From Streptomyces sp. NBC_00490 (GTDB lineage Bacteria > Actinomycetota > Actinomycetes > Streptomycetales > Streptomycetaceae), in assembly GCF_036013645.1 (NCBI RefSeq), contig NZ_CP107869.1, positions 6,758,001 through 6,822,000 of the forward strand: DNA of 64,000 bases, in the 5' to 3' direction. Below, piece by piece: positions 52,418 through 60,899 of this stretch. Positions within the stretch are counted from its first letter, which is position 1. Each line of letters opens with the position of its first letter. The notes under the pieces were generated by a model, which saw only the letters and a list, made by a program, of their open reading frames with translations, was not told the origin of the DNA and searched no databases. The position numbers and the translations under genes were made by a program.

Positions 52418-53221
52418 ATGAGCGGACTGCGCGTCATACCGACCTGGCGCCACGGCCAGGAGCGGCTCTACGTGTGCCTGACGGACGGGCGCAACGTCGC
52501 CTGGTACGACCGTGAGGCGGCCCGGGTGAACCTGTTGAGCGAGGACCGCAGGGACGACGTACTCGAAGTCCTCGGGCCCTTCCTGACCGGCCCGGTGGCG
52601 GTGGGTCCGCCCCCGGTGCCGACACCGGCGGAGCTCGCCCGCCTTACCCTCCACCCGGACGACGACCTGGCGCCCAACCGCCCCGGCGAGGCCCTCCAGA
52701 TCGCCCTCGACCGCGACCCGGGACCACCGCACCGGCTGCGCGCGGACCCGCGCCGCAGGGCACTGCTGGCCGAGCAGGCGGTGGGGGAGGCGCTGGACCG
52801 GCTGGACGGGGCGGGCTGGCACGTCCTGCACTCGGTCCCGTTCCCCGGCGGCGACCGCGTCCACCATCTGGCGATCGGTCCCGGCGGCCTCTTCGCGATC
52901 CATTCGGTGTACGCCCGCAAGCAACGGGTGACGGTCGCCGACCCCATGGTCACCCTGGGCCGCCGCGACGCCCACCCGCTGCTGCGCCGCGTCCGCGCCG
53001 ACGCCGACCGCGCCTCGTACGCCCTGACCGCCGAGGTCCACCCCGTCCTCGCCCTCGTCGGCCCGGCGGACGTCCGGATCACCGCCCCGCCGAGGGAGGT
53101 CCGGATCATCGCGGACACGGAGGTGGAGAGCCTGGCCCGGCTCGGCGGGATGCTCAAGCCGGCGGACGTGGAGGCCCTGCACGCGATGGCACGCGACCGG
53201 CACACCTGGACGCGGGTGTGA
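52418..53221 (+). CDS. NERD-domain protein
   Basis: A 267-residue protein. The C-terminal half is a NERD (nuclease-related) domain: AVGEALDRLDGAGWHVLHSVPF, DRVHHLAIGPGGLFAIHSVYA and the K-containing RKQRVTV, an arrangement shared with putative restriction-type nucleases. Such proteins are linked to DNA processing or RNA turnover; actual activity unknown. ATG 52418 behind AAGGGGTGATG. Confidence 0.85.
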   Translation: MSGLRVIPTWRHGQERLYVCLTDGRNVAWYDREAARVNLLSEDRRDDVLEVLGPFLTGPVAVGPPPVPTPAELARLTLHPDDDLAPNRPGEALQIALDRDPGPPHRLRADPRRRALLAEQAVGEALDRLDGAGWHVLHSVPFPGGDRVHHLAIGPGGLFAIHSVYARKQRVTVADPMVTLGRRDAHPLLRRVRADADRASYALTAEVHPVLALVGPADVRITAPPREVRIIADTEVESLARLGGMLKPADVEALHAMARDRHTWTRV

Positions 53222-53249
53222 CCACGTCACCGGCCTGAGTCGATGACGG

Positions 53250-54140
53250 TCACCGGAGCGAGGGCAGCCGAGCGACGTCAGCGCTGTCGAAGAGCGGGGC
53301 GAGCAGGTCGCCGTGGTCCTGGAGGCGGGGTGCGATGTCCGTCGCGAGGAAGGCGAGTTGCCCGGGTGACCGGCACTCCTCGACCTCGTCCCAGGTGACG
53401 GGGGCGGAGACGGTGGGCTCCTGTCGGGCCCGCAGGGTGTAGGGCGTGGCGGTCGTCTTCCGGGCCGCGTTCTGGCTCCAGTCGACGAAGACCTTTCCGG
53501 GCCGCAGGCTCTTGGTCATCCGGTGCACGGCCAGGCGCGGGAGGGCGCGCTCGGCGGCGACGGCCAGTTCCTTGGCGTACTCGGTCACCCGATCGGACGG
53601 CGTGGGGTGCACGGCCGCCAGCAGATGCAGCCCCTTGGACCCGGACGTCTTGGCGTACGCCTCGATCCCGTCCTCGGCGAGCCGCTCCCGCAGCCAGAGC
53701 GCGACCTCGCAGCAGTCGACGACGGTGGCCGGGGGACCGGGGTCGAGATCGAAGACAATCCGGTCGGCGCGGTCGGGCCGCTGGATCGCCCACTGGTGCG
53801 TATGGAACTCCGTGACGAGGTTCGCGGCCCACATCAGGCTCGCCAGATCCTGGACCAGCACCATCCGCGCCGGCCCCTCCGACCTGGGCACCTCGGCCGT
53901 GGTGACCCAGTCGGGCGTACCCGGCGGCACGTTCTTGGCGAAGAACACCTGACCGTCGGGGCCGTCCGGATACCGCAGGAAGGACACCGGCCGGTCCCGC
54001 AGATGGGGGAGCAGGGCGTCGGCGGCGGTCGCGTAGTAGTGCAGCACCTCGCCCTTGGTGAACCCGGTCGCGGGATACAGCACCTTGTCCAGATTGCTGA
54101 GTGCGAGCCGGTGCCCGTCCACCTCGGTGATCGGCGTCAT
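53250..54140 (-). CDS. LigD-type non-homologous end-joining DNA polymerase
   Basis: A 296-residue LigD polymerase (PolDom) encoded without ligase or nuclease domains. Archaeo-eukaryotic primase features are visible: LSNLDKVLYPATGFTKGEVL at the start, the metal-binding FDLDPG of DRIVFDLDPGPP, KTSGSKGLHLL, and the late SQNAARKTT. It extends and fills ends for NHEJ and may add ribonucleotides. It is divergent from Ku across 69 bases, a common NHEJ arrangement; a ligase would act in trans. Confidence 0.93.
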   Translation of the reverse strand: MTPITEVDGHRLALSNLDKVLYPATGFTKGEVLHYYATAADALLPHLRDRPVSFLRYPDGPDGQVFFAKNVPPGTPDWVTTAEVPRSEGPARMVLVQDLASLMWAANLVTEFHTHQWAIQRPDRADRIVFDLDPGPPATVVDCCEVALWLRERLAEDGIEAYAKTSGSKGLHLLAAVHPTPSDRVTEYAKELAVAAERALPRLAVHRMTKSLRPGKVFVDWSQNAARKTTATPYTLRARQEPTVSAPVTWDEVEECRSPGQLAFLATDIAPRLQDHGDLLAPLFDSADVARLPSLR

Positions 54141-54209
54141 ACGATGAGAATCCCACGGAATGGGTGGATAACACCCTAAAGGCCTTTATGTTCCGGAAAG
54201 GTGCTGATC

Positions 54210-55253
54210 GTGCGATCCATATGGAACGGCGCCATCTCGTTCGGCCTGGTCAGCATCCCCATCAAGCTGGTCAACGCCACCGAGAGCCACTCGATCTCCT
54301 TCCGTCAGATCCATCTGGAGGACGGCGGCCGCATCCGCTACCGCAAGGTCTGCGAGCTGGAGGAGAAGGAGGTCGGCTCGGCCGAGATCGGCAAGGGCTA
54401 CGAGGACGCCGACGGCACGATCATCCCGATCACCGACGACGATCTCGCCCACCTCCCCCTCCCGACGGCCAAGACGATCGAGATCGTCGCCTTCGTACCG
54501 GCCGACCGGATCGACCCGCTCCAGATGGACGCGGCGTACTACCTCGCGGCGGGCGGCGCCCCGGCGGCGAAGCCGTACACACTGCTGCGGGAGGCGCTGA
54601 AGCGCAGCAACAAGGTCGCCATCGCCAAGTTCGCGCTACGGGGCCGGGAGCGCCTGGGCATGCTGCGGGTGGTGGAGGACGCGATCGCCATGCACGGGCT
54701 GCTGTGGCCGGACGAGGTCCGGGCCCCGCAGGGAGTCGCGCCCGACACCAGGGTCACGGTGAACGACAAGGAGCTGGACCTCGCGGACGCGCTGATGGAC
54801 ACCCTGGGCGAGATCGACCTGGACGACCTCCACGACGAGTACCGCGAGGCGCTGGAGGAGGTCGTCGCCGCCAAGGCGGCCGGCGAGACCGTGCCCGAGG
54901 CTGCGGAACCCGCGAAGGGCGGCAAGGTCCTCGACCTCATGGCCGCCCTGGAGAAGAGCGTCCGCGACGCGAAGGAGTCCCGGGGCGAGGAGCCCGCGGA
55001 GGTCCACCGCCTGCCCCAGCGCAAGTCGGCACGCGCCACGCCGAAGCAGGCGGGGGGCAAGAAGTCGACGGCGGCGACCGCGGCGGCCTCGGCGAAGAAG
55101 TCGACGGCGACGAAGAAGACGGCGTCAAGATCCACGGCGTCGAAGTCCACCGCATCGAAGTCCACGGCGTCGAGATCCACGGCATCGAAGTCCACGGCGT
55201 CGGCGAAGAAGACGACGGCGAAGAAGACGACACCCCGCAAGCGCTCGGCCTGA
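54210..55253 (+). CDS. ku: Ku protein (NHEJ)
   Basis: A 347-residue Ku homologue, a ring that binds DNA ends and recruits LigD. The core starts MRSIWNGAISFGLVSIPIKL; other marks are RYRKVCELEEKEV and AYYLAAGGAPAAKPYTLL. The C-terminal 90 residues are Lys/Ser/Thr/Ala-rich and lack the bridge-region core; they probably bind DNA non-specifically, as in mycobacterial Ku. Five nearly identical 15-base units (55131-55205) encode repeats of STASK. GTG 54210 (RSIW start) preferred; GTG 54201 is in frame. Divergent from the polymerase gene. Confidence 0.94.
   Translation: MRSIWNGAISFGLVSIPIKLVNATESHSISFRQIHLEDGGRIRYRKVCELEEKEVGSAEIGKGYEDADGTIIPITDDDLAHLPLPTAKTIEIVAFVPADRIDPLQMDAAYYLAAGGAPAAKPYTLLREALKRSNKVAIAKFALRGRERLGMLRVVEDAIAMHGLLWPDEVRAPQGVAPDTRVTVNDKELDLADALMDTLGEIDLDDLHDEYREALEEVVAAKAAGETVPEAAEPAKGGKVLDLMAALEKSVRDAKESRGEEPAEVHRLPQRKSARATPKQAGGKKSTAATAAASAKKSTATKKTASRSTASKSTASKSTASRSTASKSTASAKKTTAKKTTPRKRSA
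55131..55205 (+). repeat. 15-base tandem repeat within ku (about five units)
   Basis: TCCACGGCGTCGAAG-type units in tandem from 55131 to about 55205, each encoding Ser-Thr-Ala-Ser-Lys/Arg. Likely arose by slippage and may vary in number between strains; the reading frame is kept. Confidence 0.85.
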
Positions 55254-55304
55254 GTCGAGCCCCGCTGTCCCTTCCCGCACCCCGGCCCGGCGGTGCCTGC
55301 CGAA

Positions 55305-57083
55305 CTATGCGAGCCCGAGCCGCCGCAGGGCCAGTACCGCGTTGTGCCCCCCGAACCCGAACGAGTTGCTGAGCGCCAGGTCGCCGTCGGCCGGCAACTC
55401 CCGCGGCTCCCCGAGCACCACATCCAGCCCGACCGCGTCGTCGACCTCCCGGCACCCCACGGTCGGCGGCACCACCCCGTGATGCAACGTCAGCACGGCG
55501 GCGATCGCCTCGACCCCGCCCGCGGCCCCCTGCAGATGCCCGAGGTGCCCCTTCAACGCGGTCACCGGCACCGACCGCCGCCCCAGCACGGCCCGCAGAG
55601 CGCCCGCCTCGGCAAGGTCCCCCTCCACGGTCGCCGTCGCGTGCGCGTTCACATGGACGACGTCCACCACATACCCACCCGCGTCCCGCACCGCCCGCCG
55701 CACGGCCAGCGCGACCCCGCTCCCGGACGGATCGGGCGCGGCCATGTGATGCGCGTCGGCGGAGAGCCCCCATCCGGCGGCCTCGCAGTAGATCCGCGCA
55801 CCCCGGGCCCGGGCGTGCTCCTCGGCCTCGAGTACGAGCACCCCCGCGCCCTCCCCGTTCACGAACCCGTCCCGGTCCTTGGCGAACGGCCGCGAGGGTG
55901 ACCCGTCGGCCAACCCCGCCTGGGACAGGGCCCGCATGGAGGCGAACGAGGCCATGATCGCCGGCGTGACGACAGCTTCGGCGCCACCCGCGAGAGCGAG
56001 GTCGACCCGGCCGTACCGTATGCGGTCGATGGCCTGCCCGATCGCCTCGGTCCCGGAGGCGCAGGCGCTGGTGACGGTCCGTGCCTCGCCGGTGATGTGC
56101 AGGTCGAGGGAGACCTGGGAGGCGGCCTGTGAGGGCACGGTCATGGGTGTGGTGAGGGGTGAGACCCCACGCGGCCCCTTGTCCCGCAGCTTCCGGTCCC
56201 CGCCCACGAGCACGGACGCGTCCCCGAGAATCGCCCCGAGGCTCACCCCCACCCGAGCCGGGTCGAGCCCGCTCTCGACCGTCCCGCCCTCCACGAACCC
56301 GGCATCTCCCCAGGCCTCCCGCGCGGCCAGCACGGCGAACTGGGCGGCACGGTTCATCCGCCGGGCGGCGGCGCGGGGCAGCAGCGTGAGGGGATCGACG
56401 GGCACGGTCCCGGCCACCCGCACCGGCAGCTCACGGAACTCCTCGTCGTCCAACTCCCGTATCCCGTGCCGCCCGTCGAGCAGCCCACGCCACAGCTCGT
56501 CGACCCCGACACCGAGCGGAGTGACGGCCCCGAGCCCGGTGACGACGACCCGCCGGGGTCCGGAGGCGGCGGCCTCACGCACAGGCCGAGGGTGATGCCG
56601 TACGACGAACCCCTCCCGGTCCGCGTCGGCGGCCCACCGCCGCACGTCACGGTCGGAGGCGGGCGCGTCTGCGCAGTGGTCGAGATCCCGGTGCCAGACC
56701 CCCCACCGCCGTACGAAGGTCACCTCGACGGCACCCGGATCGACGGCCCGCAGGGACCCCACGCGGTCCCCGTCCCGGAACTCGACGTCGTCGAGAGGGG
56801 GCGTGGAGAGCCGGGGCACCCCGGCGACATCCATCCGTCGGCACGCGACGGTCACCGGCCGCTCCCGCCCGAGCACCTCGTCCCGGTCCACCCCGCCCAA
56901 CGGCGGCCGCAACGTCAGCCGGATCGTCTCCGGCGACTCGGGCAGCGTGTGCGTGACGACGTACCACCGAGGCGCCTCGACATCCTCCGGCGCCAGGGCG
57001 ACGAGATCCCCTGGGATGACCTCGGCGGCGCTAACGGGGTGGGGATTTATCGGTACTTGCGGATTCTCGGACGATTTGGACAT
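55305..57083 (-). CDS. ketosynthase (FabF/KAS-like) with N-terminal extension
   Basis: A 592-residue protein. Residues from about 178 (RRVVVTGLGAVTPLGVG) are a beta-ketoacyl-ACP synthase of the KAS II type with the catalytic Cys-His-His: C341 in VTSACASGTEA, H481 in HVNAHATAT and H516 in KGHLGHLQGAAG (K511 also conserved). Ahead of this lies about 170 residues of an unknown domain (about 21-165, with VIPGDLVALAPEDVEAPRW and TIRLTLRPPLGGVDRDEV), absent from normal FabF. It may be for a secondary-metabolite or lipid pathway, but no acyl-carrier or partner KS gene adjoins. ATG 57083 behind AGGAAGC. Likely upstream boundary at 57084-57549. Confidence 0.88.
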   Translation of the reverse strand: MSKSSENPQVPINPHPVSAAEVIPGDLVALAPEDVEAPRWYVVTHTLPESPETIRLTLRPPLGGVDRDEVLGRERPVTVACRRMDVAGVPRLSTPPLDDVEFRDGDRVGSLRAVDPGAVEVTFVRRWGVWHRDLDHCADAPASDRDVRRWAADADREGFVVRHHPRPVREAAASGPRRVVVTGLGAVTPLGVGVDELWRGLLDGRHGIRELDDEEFRELPVRVAGTVPVDPLTLLPRAAARRMNRAAQFAVLAAREAWGDAGFVEGGTVESGLDPARVGVSLGAILGDASVLVGGDRKLRDKGPRGVSPLTTPMTVPSQAASQVSLDLHITGEARTVTSACASGTEAIGQAIDRIRYGRVDLALAGGAEAVVTPAIMASFASMRALSQAGLADGSPSRPFAKDRDGFVNGEGAGVLVLEAEEHARARGARIYCEAAGWGLSADAHHMAAPDPSGSGVALAVRRAVRDAGGYVVDVVHVNAHATATVEGDLAEAGALRAVLGRRSVPVTALKGHLGHLQGAAGGVEAIAAVLTLHHGVVPPTVGCREVDDAVGLDVVLGEPRELPADGDLALSNSFGFGGHNAVLALRRLGLA

Positions 57084-57549
57084 ATCCGTACATGCTTCCT
57101 GTGGTCCGAACTGCCTTGCGGCAGGCCGTCCCGAGTGAACTGGACGAAAGCCGGAAAGGCCATAGTTGAAAGGGAAACATGCCCGCTTTCTTGCCCTCCG
57201 CAAACAAGGCCCGAAACGGACACACCGTCAACTCACCTCGGCCGGAGCAGAGTTGCCGACCGCAGCTACGGATGATCTGTGTGGAAGGTCACGGTCGCAC
57301 ACGAACCGATCATCACCCGGCACCGGCGAAACGAGCGAGAGACGCGACCGCGAACGCCGACCCGAGCCGCAGCGTCCGTCGCCGCCGCGCAACGTCGTCG
57401 GATCGTGAGATCTCGGCCGCGCACTGTCGGTCGTCAGTTGCGGGGCGCACCTTCCGCGTTGTGCGCAGTTTCAACAATGGGTGCCCGCACCAGGCGTTGC
57501 GTCCGATTCCCCTCTTCGCACGGGGGCCCGGGCTGCCGACCCTCGCGGT
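57084..57549. other. 466-base intergenic region upstream of the ketosynthase
   Basis: No convincing gene. A small hairpin TGCC-TTGC-GGCA lies at about 57111-57122. The promoter of the ketosynthase gene (minus) should be here, as should that of the DUF6083-like gene (plus). Composition is not obviously foreign. Confidence 0.45.
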
Positions 57550-57933
57550 ATGGCGGCTTTGGACGAGGGACCACGCAGGCTGGAACGCGGGCGGTCACGC
57601 TGCCCCTACTGCGGCTTGCCGGCCGAACGCGTGGCGACACTGGAGTACGACTGGGTGCTGCTCGAGCCGGACATGGAGCCGTTGGCCCACACCGTGCCGG
57701 CGGAACACCGATGGATCGAACTGTCCGACGGGCGGGTGACGGTCTACGGCGTCTGTCCGCCGGACCCCTTCCAACGGTGCCGCATCGAACACCGACTGGC
57801 CTGCTCGGCCCAACCTCTCCCCGACCTCTGGCCATGGCTGACAAGCCTGCGAAACGAAAACACACGCCGAGCGGACCGCCAGCAGCCTTCAGACCCACCC
57901 CCACCCCCGGAGACACTGCCGGACGCCGGGTGA
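57550..57933 (+). CDS. DUF6083-like small protein with Cys-pair
   Basis: A 127-residue protein. Opening RCPYCGLPAERVATLEYDW looks like a zinc ribbon-like CxxC, followed by the DUF6083 pattern PAEHRWIELSDGRVTVYGVCPPDP and RCRIEHRLACS. Streptomyces proteins of this kind are common and uncharacterised. ATG 57550; the last 30 residues are Pro-rich. Lies just left of the tRNA-fragment island boundary. Confidence 0.75.
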   Translation: MAALDEGPRRLERGRSRCPYCGLPAERVATLEYDWVLLEPDMEPLAHTVPAEHRWIELSDGRVTVYGVCPPDPFQRCRIEHRLACSAQPLPDLWPWLTSLRNENTRRADRQQPSDPPPPPETLPDAG

Positions 57934-57989
57934 GAACTCCTCGACCACGCCTCGACCCATGGAGCCCCAGGGCGCCTACGCATACGCGA

Positions 57990-58027
57990 AGACCCCGCAC
58001 TCAGCATTGCTGCTGTTTACGGGGTCT
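57990..58027 (-). terminator. terminator of the former tRNA-Arg(CCG) gene
   Basis: Stem GACCCCG (57991-57997) with CGGGGTC (58020-58026), with an A-T pair outside. It lies downstream of the tRNA fragment (minus strand) where an intact tRNA gene would have terminated, so it belongs to the host side of the junction. Confidence 0.65.
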
Positions 58028-58046
58028 CTGGGCACCTCATACAGGG

Positions 58047-58088
58047 TGCCCCCGGCAGGATTCGAACCTGCGCACACGGCTCCGGAGG
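58047..58088 (-). other. attachment-site scar: 3' part of tRNA-Arg(CCG)
   Basis: Read on the minus strand: anticodon loop CTCCGGA (anticodon CCG at 58083-58085), 3' anticodon strand GCCGT, the T arm GCAGG-TTCGAAT-CCTGC, and the acceptor 3' strand GCCGGGGGCA ending at 58047. The 5' half is missing: position 58089 breaks the anticodon-stem pairing, and no GCCCCCG acceptor 5' strand lies within 60 bases. Mobile elements insert at the 3' end of tRNA genes and leave exactly such a 3' copy, while the intact tRNA is rebuilt at the other end of the element (to the right of this window). Confidence 0.85.
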
Positions 58089-58357
58089 GCCCTTCAGTGC
58101 ACGGGTAACGTGCTGGTCAGAGGCTCTATTGCGTCAAGTTGCCGGGAATCTGTCCACAAATAGTCCAGCGTCCGGAGTCTTCCGTCCGAGCTCTCACCAG
58201 GGTCGATGCACCGCCGACGGAAGCGTGCGTGATCTGATGTTGCTGGCTCAACCTCGCTGAGCGCCCGTTCTGCGCCCTTGCGGCAAGCCTCATTGCAGGT
58301 CACCGTCAGTTCTCGTAGTTGCCTCTGACAGTGCCACGAGTGCGAGGGGGAACAGGG

Positions 58358-58972
58358 ATGGCGGAGCGCAGCACAAGCGAGTCATGGTCGCAGGGCGTCT
58401 TTGGTGAACTGGCTGCACCGTTGTCGAAACTGATCCCAGAGTGCATTGTCAGGGCCCACGAACGGGCGCGGGACGGCCACCGGGGAGTGGGAACACAGAC
58501 TCTGGAAGCGTACGGTCACGGTCTTCACGCTTCCCAATACGAGGAGCTGGCGGCCGGGCTCGCTGACCTTTCAGGCGCTACTGCGGTACGTCTGCAAGCG
58601 CGCACAGTGATGGTTGTTGCTGGCCAGGTGCTGTACCCCATCCGCTACGCCAAGCGAGATGTACCGGTCACGGTGACCCGTCTTCGCCGTGCGGTCGGCC
58701 TTCGAGCCGATTTGATCCGCCGCCACGGTCCGGAGCCTCTGCAGGGGGAGTTGGATCTAGGGCTTGAGGAGCTGCAAGAACAGGAGTTCCACAAAGACTT
58801 GAGCCAGCTAGACCCCGATGCCGGGCTGGTTCTCCTGGCTTACGCATGCGCCATGGGTACGGGGGTCATGCGCCTTGAATGGGGAGATGCAGAGCTGCGC
58901 CGCGGTGACCGACACCTACTGTGGCATCACCATGAGCCGCTCGACCTGCCCGATGCACGCCGATCTGCCTAG
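58358..58972 (+). CDS. hypothetical island protein
   Basis: A 204-residue protein (start MAERSTSESWSQGVFG) with an N-terminal helical part and an alpha/beta middle (SGATAVRLQARTVMVVAGQV). It then has PVTVTRLRRAVGLRADLI and an acidic-helical C-terminal half. No family recognised. GAGGGGG lies upstream of ATG 58358. Island location; no partner gene adjoins in the same direction for 450 bases. Confidence 0.68.
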   Translation: MAERSTSESWSQGVFGELAAPLSKLIPECIVRAHERARDGHRGVGTQTLEAYGHGLHASQYEELAAGLADLSGATAVRLQARTVMVVAGQVLYPIRYAKRDVPVTVTRLRRAVGLRADLIRRHGPEPLQGELDLGLEELQEQEFHKDLSQLDPDAGLVLLAYACAMGTGVMRLEWGDAELRRGDRHLLWHHHEPLDLPDARRSA

Positions 58973-59430
58973 CAGCGTCACCGCTGAGCGTTTAGGGCTC
59001 CGACCTGCCGCGCTGTCCAGGCCGGAATTGTCGGCATCCAACTCGACCGCGGCATCCCAGAGCGGCGCGCTTCACTGATCCGTGAAACTCGGCGCGCAAC
59101 TGGTCGAGTGAAGGCGGACCTAGGAACGAATCTGGCATGAAGGGCGGGCCAATGTGCGTGATGTGATCTAACGTCTGCCATGCCACTTATCTAAATGTGC
59201 TTTGCGGCGAATTCGTTAGACAGCTGTGCTGGTGTGAGTGATGTTTGCTCTGCGAGGCGATGGGCCAGACCCAATCGATCATGTGTTCGAGTGGTGAGCT
59301 TCAATCGCAAGGTGTCGCTACGGAGGGTTAAAATTCACCCAGGGGATGTAACTCAACGTGCTTCTGTCGGGGCGGCCTGAAGTCGACGCGAGCGATGACG
59401 GCGGCGGCGATGTGAAGTAGTGTGTGAAGT
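58973..59430. other. intergenic stretch upstream of the TIGR04255 cassette
   Basis: 458 bases with no convincing gene; short open frames on the minus strand near 58,980-59,190 look degenerate. A near-palindrome GGGTTAAAATTCACCC is at 59325-59340. Immediately before the cassette start there is a direct repeat TGTGAAGTA at 59411-59419 and 59423-59431, a possible binding site. Confidence 0.5.
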
Positions 59431-59431
59431 A
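59411..59431 (+). promoter_or_regulatory. direct repeat TGTGAAGTA ahead of the cassette
   Basis: Two copies of TGTGAAGTA (59411-59419 and 59423-59431), 12 bases apart start to start, overlapping the first A of the TIGR04255 start codon. Spacing of about one helical turn suits a dimer of an HTH protein such as the one encoded at 60246. Confidence 0.45.
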
Positions 59432-60249
59432 TGATGACGCGCCAGCTCCGAACACCCTTTGGCGATGAGCCATGCGAGGATGTGCCCCTGAGTGAGGCTC
59501 CGTTGGCGCGCGTCCTCGCGCAGCTGCGTTTTGAGCCGCTGGCTGCCTTGGAGTCTTCCAATACTGCCACCCTTTTCGGTGCCGAGATTGGCAGCAAGTA
59601 TCCATATATTGAGAAGGCTTCGCAGTTCAACATGCTGATCAGCCCTGGTCAGGTGTCCCCTCAGGTGGGCCAAAATCCGGTGTGGCGTTTCCGTTCACCG
59701 GACAAAAAGACAGTGGTTTCCCTGGCGAATGGGTCAATCTCGCTAGAGACAACCGCGTATCCCGGGCGTACGAGTTTCTGCGCTGATCTGTCTGATCTTG
59801 CTGCGGCACTCAAGAAGGTCGCGTTCGTTCCTGCCTATGATCGCATCGGATATCGCTACACAAATAGGGTTACCGGCGATGAGGTGCTGGAGGGTCTTCC
59901 TGGCCTGATTCGCTCGGAGATTCTGGGTGTCTCTGGTTCTACTTTTGGGGGCAGTGCGAAGTTGCAGCACTGTTTGGCGCAAGCAAGTTTTCTCGTGGAT
60001 GAAAATCACGGGCTCCTGGCGCAGTGGGGTGAGATGCCCCCTGGGGGAACGTTTGATCCCACTTTGTCGGCCGTGCAAGAGCACTCATGGATTCTTGATC
60101 TAGATTCCTACTTTCAAAGTGCTGCGGTTAGCTCGGAACCGGAGGACGTGAAGCTTTACGCAGAACGTTTGTCCACGTCTGCGTACCGCTTCTTTCGCTG
60201 GGTCGTGACTGATGAGTTCCTGGCTCGCTATGGGGGAGATGTGCGATGA
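59431..60249 (+). CDS. TIGR04255-family protein (cassette gene 1)
   Basis: A 272-residue protein that matches the TIGR04255 (sporadically distributed) family, known mainly from scattered genomic islands, with no established function. Visible features: opening VPLSEAPLARVLAQLRFEPL (residues about 16-35), the middle GYRYTNRVTGDEVLEGLPGL and the end FRWVVTDEFLARYGGDV. There are no recognisable catalytic motifs. Lower GC and codon choice unlike the host genes. The stop overlaps the ATG of the next gene by 4 bases. Start ATG 59431, with a second ATG at 59434; the ribosome site is weak. Confidence 0.8.
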   Translation: MMTRQLRTPFGDEPCEDVPLSEAPLARVLAQLRFEPLAALESSNTATLFGAEIGSKYPYIEKASQFNMLISPGQVSPQVGQNPVWRFRSPDKKTVVSLANGSISLETTAYPGRTSFCADLSDLAAALKKVAFVPAYDRIGYRYTNRVTGDEVLEGLPGLIRSEILGVSGSTFGGSAKLQHCLAQASFLVDENHGLLAQWGEMPPGGTFDPTLSAVQEHSWILDLDSYFQSAAVSSEPEDVKLYAERLSTSAYRFFRWVVTDEFLARYGGDVR

Positions 60250-60875
60250 CAGGTTTGATGAGTGAATATCAGGGCAATGCCATTGCGCAAGTACTCACCG
60301 ACTCGGCAGCTTCTCCGGCGAGAGTCATGCAATTTGATATTCTAAAGAACCCCGGCCCGCGCGTCTGGATTGCAGGTTTCGCATGCGCAGCGACGATTGC
60401 TACATCGACTTTTGTCGGCTCTTCAGTAGCTGAAGCGCTGTCGCTTTCTGAACAGACTACGTCTCCTGCTTTCGCCAGCCCGGAAGAGGAGTCGATTACT
60501 GCCGAGCAGAGAACCAGCGAAGTCGAAGTGGTTCCTCTGAGTGCAGAAGAACTGGTTAAGTTGATCCACGATGAGAGCGGCTTGACGTGGGAACAGCTCA
60601 GCCGTGTATTGGGGGTGAGTCGGCGCTCCGTGCATCTTTGGGCATCGGGCGGACGTGTAAACGCTCGACACGGTGAGATGCTGGTCCGCCTCGCCGAGAT
60701 CATCAAGGCGGCTCCTGTCGTTGACCCCTCGCGTGTCCGAGCGTGGTTGTTTGCCTCACGCCCCGGTGAGGGGAGTCCCTTGGAGATCTTCCAAGAGCAG
60801 TACAGGAAGCGCGGTGCGCCTGTACAAGGTGTTGGATATACTCCGGCGCAGCTGCTCAGTAACGAAGCTGAGTGA
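60246..60875 (+). CDS. membrane-anchored HTH protein (cassette gene 2)
   Basis: A 209-residue protein of unusual build. A moderately hydrophobic helix (residues about 40-62, VWIAGFACAATIATSTFVGS) sits ahead of a short acidic linker, and an XRE-like HTH lies at about 112-150 (SGLTWEQLSRVLGVSRRSVH, then WASGGRVNARHGEML). The LTWEQLSRVLGVSRR pattern is typical of small HTH proteins found next to TIGR04255. An anchored DNA-binding protein could be a sensor or toxin-antitoxin part. ATG 60246 overlaps the previous stop; ATG 60258 is an alternative. Confidence 0.8.
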   Translation: MTGLMSEYQGNAIAQVLTDSAASPARVMQFDILKNPGPRVWIAGFACAATIATSTFVGSSVAEALSLSEQTTSPAFASPEEESITAEQRTSEVEVVPLSAEELVKLIHDESGLTWEQLSRVLGVSRRSVHLWASGGRVNARHGEMLVRLAEIIKAAPVVDPSRVRAWLFASRPGEGSPLEIFQEQYRKRGAPVQGVGYTPAQLLSNEAE

Positions 60876-60899
60876 CTCACGGGGCGAGGGAGCAAGTGA

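Noticed and set aside
55131..55205. The 15-base repeats as a CRISPR-like or intergenic array
   Set aside because: They lie inside the ku reading frame in steps of five codons and have no spacers.
58047..58120. A complete tRNA gene at the T-arm match
   Set aside because: No 5' half: the anticodon stem fails to pair from 58089 and no acceptor 5' strand follows, so it is a fragment.
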